Shown piece after piece: positions 32,188-43,900 of a DNA stretch of 64,000 bases; the stretch's first letter is position 1; each line of letters starts with the position of its first letter. Source of the DNA: Scolecobasidium constrictum UM 578. Its lineage: Eukaryota; Ascomycota; Dothideomycetes; Venturiales; Sympoventuriaceae. The DNA lies in contig AZYM01000124.1 of NCBI GenBank assembly GCA_000611715.1, forward strand, positions 1 through 64,000, written 5' to 3'. The translations under genes and the position numbers were made by a program. The notes below the pieces were generated by a model that was not told the origin of the DNA, did not search any database, and was given only the letters and a program-made list of their open reading frames with translations.

Positions 32188-32405
32188 GTCTTAACTCGGA
32201 GCGTCTTGCACGCTGCTGACAACAAACGGAGAGATCTTTTCAGTTCTGCGTGGAAAATGGCAGAGAAGCGTGGTGGAAGAAACGGTAGCAGCTGGTCTTC
32301 CGTAAGTGGTTAGTATGATCTGCGGCGTCCAGAAGCGGTCCGAGCCGCTTTCTCCCATCCTTGCCATCTTGTCGTCTGCCACTTGGATCACCAACGCTTG
32401 CAGCG

Positions 32406-33512
32406 ATGACGGAAAGTTTGCTGGACAGTAATACAGTCTACTTGGCCCTCAAGCACGTCTTTCAGTGCCCAGAACCACATTTTTGGAAACGGAAGTGGAT
32501 CCTCAGGCATATCGCAAAGCAAAAATCTCTCGAAATCACCACGTTAATTGAATCTTACGGCATCAACGCAGTCGGTGATGTAGCGATTGAGATGTTGAAG
32601 AGAGGACAGTTCACTTCGACCTCGCCAACTAGACATCATCACCCAACGCCGTCTGCTTCATTTGGTGGAAGCCAACACGATCAGTGCCGTGGCGCTGCAG
32701 ACGTTCTCTTGACGTCTAGAGAGGCGAAGAATGAGACATTGCCACTATAAGAGTTAGGTCACTATAAAGGATTACGCGAGGGCATACGTATACTCGAAAC
32801 CGCTTATAGCTTAGCTACTAGCTAACAAGTGTCGAAGCTTACGAACGATCGAAACCTAATCCCTCGCCCTCTAAAGCGACGACGCTATAAGTCTACTTCT
32901 AGCGCCTCTCTCGACGTACCTCGTCTACTAATACGCTCTTAGCATCGTCTACTTATAATATTACAGGAACTCATAGAGCATGCATACTATAATTTTATAT
33001 ATACTATAATGCCTGAGCTGTTAAAGGAGAGGGGTTAGGATTATCTAGAATATATAGAGCTGAACTTATAGCCTTAGCTACTTCTACGCTATAAGTATAA
33101 GTTTAGTTCTAAGAGGCTTCTAGCGCTAAGTAGACCCCTTCGCGAGGTACTTAATAGCATGTTAGAACTTCGGCATACTATTATTTACAGGACCCGTATA
33201 CTAGTAACGAAAGTCAAGCACTTTATATCGGAGGTAGAGACTATCGCTGAGCTCCTTAGCTCGGTTCGCGGCGACGTGTCTATTCTTTAACTAAAGCGGA
33301 TAGCACTCCTAGTGCTCGAAGAGTTTATTTAGACCGCTAACTTGCTCGCTTTATCTCTAGTAGAACAGAAGGCTGCGATTACTATTGCACGGGCAGAGCT
33401 GGACCATCACGAAGAGGTTATTATAGTAGAAATAAACTAAAAGAGTGCGGAGTAAGAAGCAGCAGCGGGTTCAGTATTAGAGGAGGCTATTGTCTCCATG
33501 GGGCACATGTGA
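32406..33512 (+). pseudogene. Helical protein of unknown function, copy 2 (RIP-interrupted)
   Basis: A single frame of 369 codons from ATG 32406 (MTESLLDSNTVYLALKHVFQ) to TGA 33510-33512, without frameshifts but with several TAG/TAA codons (for example after NETLPL and YSLATS). The first 115 residues include EPHFWKRKWILRHIAKQKSL and ESYGINAVGDVAIEMLKRG. The rest is Leu/Arg/Glu-rich (LLRYKYKFSSKRLLALSRPL, VKHFISEVETIAELL) and probably helical or coiled coil. It is better preserved than copy 1 and gives the true gene limits. No family recognised. The duplicated block, including the BTB remnant, is in direct orientation to copy 1, about 9.5 kb apart. Confidence 0.55.
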
Positions 33513-34312
33513 CCAGCATCCTAGCAAACCAGGTGCATAAGCTGCTTTCTCGCGGAAATGGCAAACCTGAGCTCCTCCTAGCACTCAGTTCCTACGGCTG
33601 GACTGGTGGCCAACGATAAGCAGTCGTGGGAGATCGACGAGCTTCCCAGAATTGCACCCAAACAGATCATCCACTTTCTCAGGGAGGCGAGAGTCGATCG
33701 ATATGGGAGTTGAGTCTACTCATGGCAGCTTGCAATTCTTGCGATAAGAAGGAGATAACTTATATTGCTATCAATCATGGCTAGCAAACTTCCCAGACGC
33801 ATTGTTGTATCAAATTTGCGGTGAGGCGTTTCGAAGTCCTGTGATCAATCTGATGCTTGCAAGAAAGTGTTGAACATTACGCCCGGGGCAAAGATGCATC
33901 CTGCGTGCTGTTGAATGGCGTGGATGCAAGATCAGACATCCCGCAGCATGAGGAATTGGACACACAGAATTGAAAGAACCAGCAAACAGCGCGATGATCC
34001 GACATGAAGAACAGACAACGGCTGAACACCAGTGTTGCATCTAGCGTGCAGGCCACCAGAATGTTGCTTCTGTTGCTTCAGTTCAATGCACCGATATATT
34101 CTGACCACTTGGTTACCACCTCCGGACCCCAACCACAGGCTCAACCCAGTATAGAAATTTTCGTTTATATCGCAGCATTTAGTGAGAGAAACCCAGCCGA
34201 ACAAGAACCCCAACAAGCGGAAGCGGTGAACAGTGTGGCACTTGTCAGTAACAGTACACGCTCAACAGTTTGTTATCCAGGATGAAGCCAGCATCGTGCC
34301 GCCTTTAGTCAC
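33513..34312. other. Intergenic, no supported gene
   Basis: Small frames at 33810-34216 (minus) and 34004-34285 (plus) overlap and have no motif. The last part may hold the 5' UTR or an unseen first exon of the gene starting at 34313. Confidence 0.35.
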
Positions 34313-35074
34313 ATGTACAATGACCTCAGCTTTGCAAATCTGCAGGCCGACCACCATCCGGACCTGGATAAAGAAACAGAACTGGCTTCCAATGTCTTTG
34401 CGTTCGATGTCAAGCAAATAATGCCAAACCTCAATAGATCAAGCAGAGTTGTGGAATCACTCTTGTCCTGGATCCCACAGAATGGCTCGAGAGTGCATGA
34501 GTCTGGCCACCCAAAGGACAGTCGCCCTCGGTCACGGAAAAAATTGTTAAGAGAGTTGCGATATTATGAGATGAGGAAGGCATCGGGCACAATCGACCCA
34601 AACGAACTGAGATATCATGGCCTCGGTAAATGGCCATCCGGCGGCTATGGGCTGGTACTCGAGCGCATCGACAAAGCTTGGCTGAAGGAAAACTACGGGC
34701 AGGATGTACTTAGGATACACAGGGACGATGGCATGGCGCTTCGGCTTGTAGAGCGAATTCAAGTGCGTATGCTTCTACGACAGTCCGCTTGTTGGTTGTC
34801 ACCACATCATGGCCAGATTAACGTTCATGATATAGTGGTCATCATGAAAGAAAACGCTGTCATCCGAGCTTGTATCTTTGACCACGGTGACCAGCCTGGT
34901 GAGGATTATCATAGCAACTGGGAGCTAGAGTCCGTACTTGAAGAGAGAGGATTATTGGAGTTCCAAGGACGTTTCGGATATCTCATTGGGCGTGGGCTCT
35001 TTTTTTGGTGTAAAGTCTTCCTACTTCTGCCCTCTACTCCTACTCTGGCGTTGAAGAATGCCCTTTACTTGTAA
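34313..35074 (+). CDS. Hypothetical protein, 253 aa
   Basis: Open from ATG 34313 (MYNDLSFANLQADHHPDLDK) to 35072-35074 without an intron. Composition is normal, with basic (HPKDSRPRSRKKLLRELRYY) and mixed regions (LRYHGLGKWPSGGYGLVLER, IHRDDGMALRLVERIQVRML). No transmembrane segment except a weakly hydrophobic C-terminus (GRGLFFWCKVFLLLP). I do not recognise a domain. Frame length and codon pattern make it more likely than not a gene, possibly with a missing 5' exon. Confidence 0.45.
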   Translation: MYNDLSFANLQADHHPDLDKETELASNVFAFDVKQIMPNLNRSSRVVESLLSWIPQNGSRVHESGHPKDSRPRSRKKLLRELRYYEMRKASGTIDPNELRYHGLGKWPSGGYGLVLERIDKAWLKENYGQDVLRIHRDDGMALRLVERIQVRMLLRQSACWLSPHHGQINVHDIVVIMKENAVIRACIFDHGDQPGEDYHSNWELESVLEERGLLEFQGRFGYLIGRGLFFWCKVFLLLPSTPTLALKNALYL

Positions 35075-35579
35075 AGGATATTCTGAACTGTATGAAGGAT
35101 CTTACCCGTGCACATTTTCTCAGGCCATCCTCCTCCCCCCCTTTCCAGCGTGGCCTTACTGACGAACGCGGCCATTCTTGATGCTTGCATTGAGATGCTT
35201 CCTCATCCACATGTAATGGCTGACGCTCCTTCACCTGCTCTTTAGACTTGATATGACCCGGGCTCTTCATCCATTGACACGGTTCGAAGGACTCTCCGAG
35301 AGCCATGCCTTGGGAAAGTGACTTGTCGGATGACGGCAGGCTCTTGATTTCAGCCACTGACAGGCTTCATGACTAGGCAGAGCTGAGGGCAAGCTCAAAG
35401 ATTCTGCTTCACCAGTTGGCTGATGGTGGACTTCCCTCACTGATTTGGCACATCCATAAGTTCTAGGCCATGATTGGCGCGTAGTGTGAGAAAGAGGTCA
35501 GCCTCAAGGGCTTGTATAACCTGATCTATGAAGCGCACACTGGCGATGTCGTAATAGGCCCAGACCATGGCCATCACTC
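35075..35579. other. Intergenic, no supported gene
   Basis: A 105-codon minus frame (35357-35040) overlaps the end of the preceding gene and has no motif. The interval separates the convergent ends of two hypothetical genes. Confidence 0.35.
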
Positions 35580-36449
35580 TCAGCTCATTCTTGTGTTGGC
35601 TTGTTTTAACCGCCATCGTGGTTGACGGCTTGGCCCTGATACTCTGGACCTGGATGTGACTTCCAAGCTAGCGTCATGCTTGGGCTTGGAAAGTCTCTGC
35701 GTCAAGCTCAGCTGTGAACGTCGTCCTTTGACTTGAAGAAGCACAAGATTCTCAGCAATCTTTTCATCCATCAGCTGCCTTGCTAGCGTGATAGGCGTGA
35801 CTCGCTCGCTGCCTAGTGTTCGATGTGTGCTGGCTCTCAATTGGTCAACGTGTTTGTGTATGTAGGAGAGAACAACTCGGGCGGCTTCCGTAGCGCACTC
35901 CCCGGATCCCAAAATGCTACCGAGATTGCACTCAAGGAACCCGACGAGGCTTTGCTTGAGCTTGCTGATGAGTTCATCCAGCGGTACGTGCCACCGTGCA
36001 AAAGACTTGAGGACTATGTAGTCGGCCGCTTTCCTTTCGTCTGGGAATGGAAGGCCCGAGGTATTGACCATGTCAATCACTGTTCTGATGCCTTCCAAAC
36101 TGTATGCCGAACACGAGGCCGTAGCTTGGAGACCTGTCGAACCATTAGCAGACTAGTGGGCCATGGGCTAGTGATCACACATACCTTGATTACCTTTGAT
36201 CCTCAGTAGATCAAACTTCGGTCGTTGTTGGAATATAGCCTTCTCGAAAGTGGATCGCATCAGTTGCCACTCTCCTTTCAGTTTATTCGGCTGTGTGTTC
36301 TTGAACAAGGACGTAAGCTCTCGATCGATGGCGGCTGGAAGGCTAGGAACATGTTGGAGTCGACCATCCGAAGCTCCTGGACGAAAGTTTGGTTCTACAT
36401 TGATTTGCATATTGTTTTGCAGAGACGTAGCCACTTGTAATGGGGTCAT
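35580..36449 (-). CDS. Hypothetical protein, 272 aa, two exons
   Basis: Exon 1 36449-36185 (MTPLQVATSLQNNMQINVEP) and exon 2 36133-35580. They are joined by a 51-nt intron (36134-36184) with a consensus GTATGT donor, a GCTAAT branch-like site and a CGACAG acceptor; splicing gives 273 codons in frame. The protein contains FEKAIFQQRPKFDLLRIKGN, then GIRTVIDMVNTSGLPFPDER, WHVPLDELISKLKQSLVG and a basic Ser/Arg-rich C-terminus. It looks helical and soluble. No family recognised. An earlier exon upstream of 36449 cannot be ruled out. Confidence 0.5.
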
Positions 36450-36700
36450 CGAACAAAGCGATCAGCTTGAGCGTGTGCGGGGGGTTTGACTTGAAGAATG
36501 GTTCCATTGTGACCTATCATCTGCAGACTTTATCAGCGCAATTCTGGTCTATTCTGCAACCCATTCATTGGTTGGATGTCTATGTCTTCGAAAAATCGAA
36601 AACTGCTGTGTGGGAATTGTGCACTTCATGAGGTTCTAGTCAACCTAACGTTACATATGCTTGGCTCCTGTAAGTAAGTAACTGATATTGTCGATATTTC

Positions 36701-37348
36701 CTATGTTTCACCTTCTACAGGGACGCCGCTATCGTCGACGGGCGCAGGAGACGCCGCACAGTCTTCTTCTGCCGAAAACAGCACAGGGCAGGGCGAGGAT
36801 AGTGTTGGAGATTGATCGGTGTCACTGACAGTGGTTACCTGCGCATGAGACTCGTCTGTGTTTTCGGCAGACGTGCTTTGAAGGGATGAGCTTGCCGAAT
36901 AGCACGATGGAGGGCCCTCTGCTGAAGTCGCCACGCTTTCCGGGCGACGACTGTCAGATAGTGAGATGGCAGCCGCTCCACCACCTCTGGTGCTCGCCGT
37001 GACCGACTGGCTGCTTTGAGATATGATTGGTTCTAGCTGGGCACTTTCAAGGATCCGTGACGCTTCGAGGACCTTCACCGCCACCCTTTGAGACATCTGA
37101 CGTAACAGCATGCTGGACTTCGTCTTTCGATGACAAGAAGTGGTCTGCCATGTCGCTGCATTCAGATATCGGGGATGATTGAGCGAAAGTGGGCAGTGGG
37201 GACGAATTGGTGTTCCCCAAGCTAGATTCAGTTTGGCCGAGCAAATCGAGAAGAGTTTATTGGCCTCCTGATGTAGGGTTCCGCTTTTGTTAAGACCGAG
37301 TGCCGAATAAATGATGTGGTCAAAAGGGTGTAGGGTTGGGAAATCCAA
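36701..37348 (-). CDS. Hypothetical Ser-rich protein, 215 aa
   Basis: Open from MDFPTLHPFDHIIYSALGLN. The first half is mixed; the second half is a low-complexity Ser/Ala/Glu/Pro tail (SASSSLQSTSAENTDESHAQ, AASPAPVDDSGVPVEGET), likely disordered. No domain recognised. It lies just downstream of the DUF3638 pseudogene on the same strand. The frame could be a shadow-free chance ORF, so confidence is low. Confidence 0.3.
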   Translation of the reverse strand: MDFPTLHPFDHIIYSALGLNKSGTLHQEANKLFSICSAKLNLAWGTPIRPHCPLSLNHPRYLNAATWQTTSCHRKTKSSMLLRQMSQRVAVKVLEASRILESAQLEPIISQSSQSVTASTRGGGAAAISLSDSRRPESVATSAEGPPSCYSASSSLQSTSAENTDESHAQVTTVSDTDQSPTLSSPCPVLFSAEEDCAASPAPVDDSGVPVEGET

Positions 37349-37944
37349 GTGCGGCCGCTGTTAGTCTTGGCGTTTATCGGGATATTTCTGTTTATAGTGT
37401 TTGGAATGCAAGCTTTGCATGCCTAGATCCTGGCGTAGTCAGTCGGAGAACTTTTTTTTAGCTAATTAGATACATCATACATGAGTCCAGTGTCGGGAAT
37501 CACAGGCGGAGCGAAGGGACGGTTTTTCCGCGCTATGGGGACAGAAGCGGGGAATGGCCATTCTCCTTGTAGCGTGTTTGGGATGCTAGCACGCATGGCG
37601 CTCGCGTGTCAAACGCGAATCAGCAACGTGAGAGACAGGCAACAGGAATCACATGCAGTCAAATGGATCGCGACTTGTGAACCATCGAGAATACTCTGGG
37701 CGACAATGCGTCCCACATTGCAACCTTGTTAGGGTCAAATTGTACTTGTTCGTCGAAGCAATGTTGCATAATCCGTCCAGCGTAGCTAATAGCCTCTTGA
37801 GCCTAGTAGATGCAGGTCCAGCCCTCAGTCTTCGTACAGTATTGACCATGCATGCTAAGTCTAATTCGAATGTTAGGATCGAAGGAGCGGATCCTTGCCA
37901 CATCACTCACAGGTGCGTTGTCTAAATCTATCGAATTGATCCTA
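37349..37944. other. Intergenic, no supported gene
   Basis: Short frames on both strands (37481-37925) have no motif. The region should contain the old 3' end of the DUF3638 pseudogene. Confidence 0.35.
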
Positions 37945-40900
37945 TCACATGGGAAGATCGCTCATGTCAACCTCATTCAACAAGTGTCCACTCAGGATTT
38001 TTCCCATGTGACTCTTGCCAATTGATCGGCAATTCCGTCTAATCACCATCATCAGCGTCTTCAGAAACTGTACAGGGCTCTCTACGAAGCCGGCTTCTCC
38101 AAGACAAGGCCCAAGGAAGCCATCACTTCCGACCAGTGAACCTTCGCCAGCCAGTTGATGAGCTAGGCCAAGGTACTTGCATATTGCCTCGTACTCTTCG
38201 TAAGACTTCATGTAGATTTGACCTGCATAAAGATTGAAAAGGATAGCGAGACAGGATGGTAGTTGATCCGAAGAATATTCCTTGCCTTGTGCGAACAGAT
38301 CGAGTGCATCCAGTGGCGCTGATTCGAGGCTGAAACGCGCCGAGTACTGATGAAGAGTGACCATTTTATGTTGCTTGATCACCCTAAGCAGCTCTTGAGC
38401 TTCAAAAGGGCTGATGATGACCAAGACTTTGATGGTTCTATCGGCTCCCTCGGTTGTTGTTAAGATATGCTGGACCGGCCTGAAAAATCCATCAAGAAGT
38501 TTGGTACCTGGGGGTACGCTGACAGTTCGTGCGAAGTCGACTGTGACAAGGAGATCAGATGAGAATTGAGAGACATCGAACAGGGCCCCTGCACTTGATC
38601 CGCGGAGTGTATCGAAGGCCGGGAGAAACGCAGACGAATGTGATGGCCGTTGCCCGTGTCTGACAAAATGGATGACATCCGGGTGAACGCTATGGGACTG
38701 AGGGCTCATCCTTGCTGGCAGCTGGACTTGTCGCTCTTCTTCAATCTCCGGGGACAATTCTCGTTCCTGCTCTTCCTCGAGATACCCAGAATGGATGCTG
38801 TTGCATCCATAATCCTGACAACGAGCCATGATCAAACTGGTCGTTGACCCTGTGATGTCAGCACCAGAGTCGAGTCGCTGCCGTGTGAGGCTTGGTTGGT
38901 ATCGTTTCTCCACACTCTGAGCCTCATCCTCAAGGAAAGTCTCTGCCTCAGCGACTGAGAGTGCCAAACATCCGCTTTCGGACCCCGCGACCCACTGCCT
39001 CTCATGCTGCTCGAAGCGTAGACCTTGTGTTGCCCACAACGGCATACTACGTTGCAGGTCTTCGCACGTCTGAGAGATGGTCCAATCTAGCACGTGTTCA
39101 ACATGCAGCGCCTCCATGTGCTTCCGGATACGCTGGGTAGCCATTTTCTCCCTAACATTATGGGGAACGCAGAAGACGACGGACTGTCCCTTTCCTAGTT
39201 TCCTCATACGCATGCAAGCTAGACATTGAGTCAGCTGTGGTACTTCATGCGGTTTTAACTTACCCTGAACCATGCGGTCTTTGGTGAGATTAGGACCGAG
39301 AGTTACGGCTGCTCGATAATCATAGGGGAGCTGCAGATCTATTCCCCGGGTGTGGACCTCGTCAAGGTACACCAAGCATGCACCTAGACGATCTAAAAAT
39401 GGGGAGACGTGTAGGAGTTCTACATGCCCTGACCTGTCTAGTACGAGAAGGTCGTCCTCATCGCTAAAGAACACTATAGCTTAGTATTCTGGCTCGTCAG
39501 CGACTATAGAGAGCCACTTGTCTGCGACTTCCAAGTTGTTTAGTTCGAGTATCTGAGCACCGATATTGATGATGACCTTGGTAGCCGGCTCTAGCTTAGT
39601 AACTATACTGAGTAGATGTGCAGCATCTGAATCGTTGACATCTCGTTGGCCGAGTAATTCGACAGTATTCTCAGGCCGGAGCAGGTGCTCGATCGCTATT
39701 GTATTGGTATATCGCTGCGCTTCGACATTTGACTGCTGTACGGCAAGGGGCAATAAGGGATGAGAATCATTTATGCTACTAAAGCTAGTTATAGGATGTC
39801 GTTTCGCTCTACTAAGGTCCTAACTAGAGGCTGATATTTTTTTCGGGAACTCCCTCATCTCTTTTGGGAAAACAATCGTCTGGAGATAGTAATCGATGGC
39901 GGATTTCGAAAATCGCAGCATAGGAAATAGGGTCGTAATGTATTGGTGCTGATCCTTGAGGTTGACGCTGTTGATATGTCGGAACGTGTCGGGATAACTA
40001 GGCTTCCCTAATATCTACTCTTGATACTCCGTCTGGGGCTCTTTAGATGCAAGAAGCTGTTTAAGAGTGAGGATTAACTCGGCGTCGCTGAGTCTACCGT
40101 AGTAATAAGACAGAGACGTGAGAAGAATCACCACGTCCGGATGACTGAACTCGGACCGAAGCGAGGGACTGTCTTTTGCACGATAAGGAACAGCGAGCCT
40201 TGTTGGTGGAGACCTGGTGGAGTCTAGCCCATAATTCACTCTCCAGCGCTTTGAGCCTAGCGTAAAATAAAGTACTCCGCCTGCTATCAAGCCGCGGAGC
40301 AGGAGAAGCGTCTTCCGTACCGATAAGTCCCAGAATCCCTTTCCAGGGCCTTGCTCCACAGACCGGATAATATCTATTGGGAGATTAGCCTCCCGAATGT
40401 ATTGCTGGATAAGGCTTCTGATTGTCTCCGTCTGATGGGAAATAGGAAATCTAGGAAGGCCATGGCTATAGACTTGCATTGTAACATGATCCAAGAAGGC
40501 TGCACTTGCGTTTGAGTGCGAGAACTGGACGATCGGAAATTCCCTGCCATTGTATCTGCTGATGCGAACGGAGCTGGGGAACTGCTTTTGAGTGACGTGC
40601 GCAGCCTTTGTGGCTACTTGAAGGACGGCATGCGCGATCTCCCATCGTTCTGGCGCAAAGTCAACAGGGGCTTGAGCACCTATGGTGTAGACAAGTTCGA
40701 ACTTGACACTGAAGACTTCATCGCTCTCGTCGACTAGATCGCGTGACTTGTTGAAAAAATGCTGGATGCGCAAAAGCGAGGATCCCAGAGCTTGATGGTG
40801 ACTTGTGATGTGTTCGGGTCCCATCAACTGCAGTGATAAGATGTGCTTAGGTTGAACGAGTAGATTACCGCCGTTAGCTATGCAGCTATTGCACATATTT

Positions 40901-43900
40901 TCGATCTCGCCCACCTGAGCATCCGTGAACCTAAGGGCTCGAGAAAAAGGCATACGATATATCCGGCGGCCGAGGAGCCCGCCAAGCTTAGATATCAACA
41001 TACGTACCATCTGCTTAGACTAGGGTTTCGCCACTATAACGCGAACCAAAACCGTACCATCAGCTAGTGTGATTGTAACAACTAGAATAATAACCGAGGA
41101 CTTCCCTTCGCCCATATATAACTACATAACCATATTCTTCCCACCCGGAGGATAGCACATCCGAGAAGCTACATCATACTACACTACTCGGATCAAGATA
41201 CCGCTTTCAACCTCCAGAAGAAGCCATTCTAGGAATTTATATGGGTCCCAGTTCTCGTGCCCTGGGTTAGACAGCTCATGCGACAACTAGGAGGGATTCT
41301 TAGCGGCCTTTAGGAGACGGGCTGCATGCTGTACTTCGGTCAGCGTAAGGCCGAATTTCACTATACAAGCTTTCTACTCGTTCCCTAGAAGGTTCTATAA
41401 AAGGCGCGTTAACCGGGCTAAGAATATCGATATCGTTATCCGCGGCCACCGCCCAGCCGACAGCGCGATTCTCTCAATAGTATCGCAGCTATTAGCGACC
41501 GCTAAGACCATCGCTTTAAAGATTACGGAGACCTTCTATTCGCAGTTAAACCGATAGATCGCTAAGGAGCCAATAGGATCGTCGATATTACTTATCAGAT
41601 TAATAGCGGGTGCAGAGGCAAGGTACGATTATAGACTTCTTTGCAAATCCGCAAGGTACTTCAGCTTCGGTTTACTAGAGCCTCCATATTTTAAATAGTC
41701 GAGAACAGAGCGAGATCGACATATAGTCGGAACTTCTGTTCTCTGAACTTACAGTAGACCGTGTATATCGTGGTATATCTATGGCATAGTCAGTGCTTAG
41801 AATAAGAACAATTCTTCGACACGTATATATCCGCTCTTTCTTAAATGGCACATAGGCGGTTCCGGGATCGGAATAGGTGTAGATAGTCTATTAATCGACA
41901 TTATAGGTTGCAAAGCGAGTGCGCCCATGATTTAATTAAGGTATCCGGAAAACTTGTAATTATCATGCCATGTCAGAAACCTCGATCGGACATGGTTCAT
42001 TGCGCTCGGAACGTCGATATATATCATAATACTAGTATTAGTAGGGCTGGAAGGGAATCGGAGCGGCTATAGAGAAGCCAGATAGGACGTGAAACGGTTG
42101 ATTGCGCGATCTTAGTTCCCTTAGAATTCCGATTGTCGTCTTCTTTGTGCGCTGTGATTCCCACCTGTAGCTCTTCCTTCCGGACACTCTCTAAACTTCT
42201 TCTTAGCATTCCGAGTAATCGTCGCGATAATTCCTTGGTTCACGGATGCTCCTTCGCTTAGTTGAAATTCGTAGGCATATGGAACTTCAATAGACGCAAG
42301 GCTGGGTGTGTTGTAGAATGCGGCTAACGTATACAGGAGTCCCGTGTTAGAGGGTCGGGAAAATGCGAGAGAGTACAGCTATATTATAACAGAGTACTTA
42401 TCGTACCGAGTAACGCTTCCGCTAAAAGAGAGGTGAATGCGGCACCACAGGCGACGGAGGAGTTCTAAGGGTTCGTTAAGCCATCGGCAATCGAAGTGTA
42501 ACTCACAGGGGGCTAATAGTAGTCCTATCCCCGGTATCGACGCCTCAGACATGAACCAACGCCTAAACTCAGATGATACAGCGCCTAATATACGCCCAGG
42601 GACACTTTATCGTTGTTCGAAGATGGTTATAGCAATTTCGAAAACTCGTGACAAGCAACTGCTATCTATACCCGCACGATAGCCGTAACGCATATCGTAA
42701 TCCTCTGTGAAGCTTTCTGCGCCAAATTGGGATACGTGGAATGCATGCGAACGAATAAGGTCACGCTCGAGCAGGTGACCCTGGCTCTGACGCAATTTTA
42801 GAGGGTCAGCCTGTGCTGTAGGATAGAATATCTTTCGCCGAGCTGCTTCCTCGAACAGCGTTTCCACAATTCTGCGAAACCAGCCGTGTTAGCAGAGGAA
42901 GCTTAGATCGGAGTTCCACGTCACTGTCTGCATAACTCGTTGCCCTTATGGGTAGTAGTTTCTGGCCGGGCTAAGATCCGTAATTGATCCAAGTAGTTCC
43001 ATATTTGCTTTCGACAATTAATTAAAGGATTTGACAGCTGCTGAGTCAAGGATGACCAAAGCCTGCTCAGTCTCTGTTAAGCCTGTCAAGCGGTCAGGCA
43101 AGTAGTGTGATGTGACCGTATGTAACAAGCAGAGGAACAGTTTGCTGTGCAAGTCGCCATTATTAGTGAGACACCCAAGCAGAGTGTTGATCTTGTACGC
43201 GTGTACAGACGCAAGGCCACTCCTCTCGATCCATGTAACCCGATGCCATCCTGTTTGAGAGCAGGACAGCTGCCTATCAGGGATTAGTATCACTCTCTAA
43301 CCATTGTTTTGGACATGGCGTAAGACTAGCTTGCTTTCAAGCCCGACCAGTGCGCCGATTCCAGGCTAACTATCAATGTATATTTTATTAAACTGCCGCG
43401 AGAGGATGACTAAAGAATTTAGTTTCGTATAAAAGTCGAGTCGCAAACGGGGCAGGGCGAGATTGATCATGCTACTCTTCTTATTAAACGTGATATAGAC
43501 ATGCTGGTTGGTCTCGACTCGCGTGAAAACTTGACCGCCAGCTTGTCCTGTCTAGCTGCTGAGATCGATTATGAATTTACTGCCCCGGCTAAGAGTCCAT
43601 CCTGTGGCCGCTTTCCGCAAGTTCCAGGTCGTTGGTAAGGACCAGGGGCTTGATAAACTCCGAAACTCCACTATATTAGTTCCATGGTCATACCAATGCA
43701 CGAAGTCATTGATGAAGCTCGCGGGTAGAAGTCCAGAGAATACGGACGACGGCACCACGTCGTACGTGCCTCCGTCCTGGCGTGCATGGATGAGCAGGTT
43801 ATCGTTCGATAAGTCGTCGTTTAAGCTGGCGCTTTGCATGCCGAAATGGATGTCCCAATCTTCGTATGGGGCTTTCGCAGAGAAGGACAGTCTAGCTACT

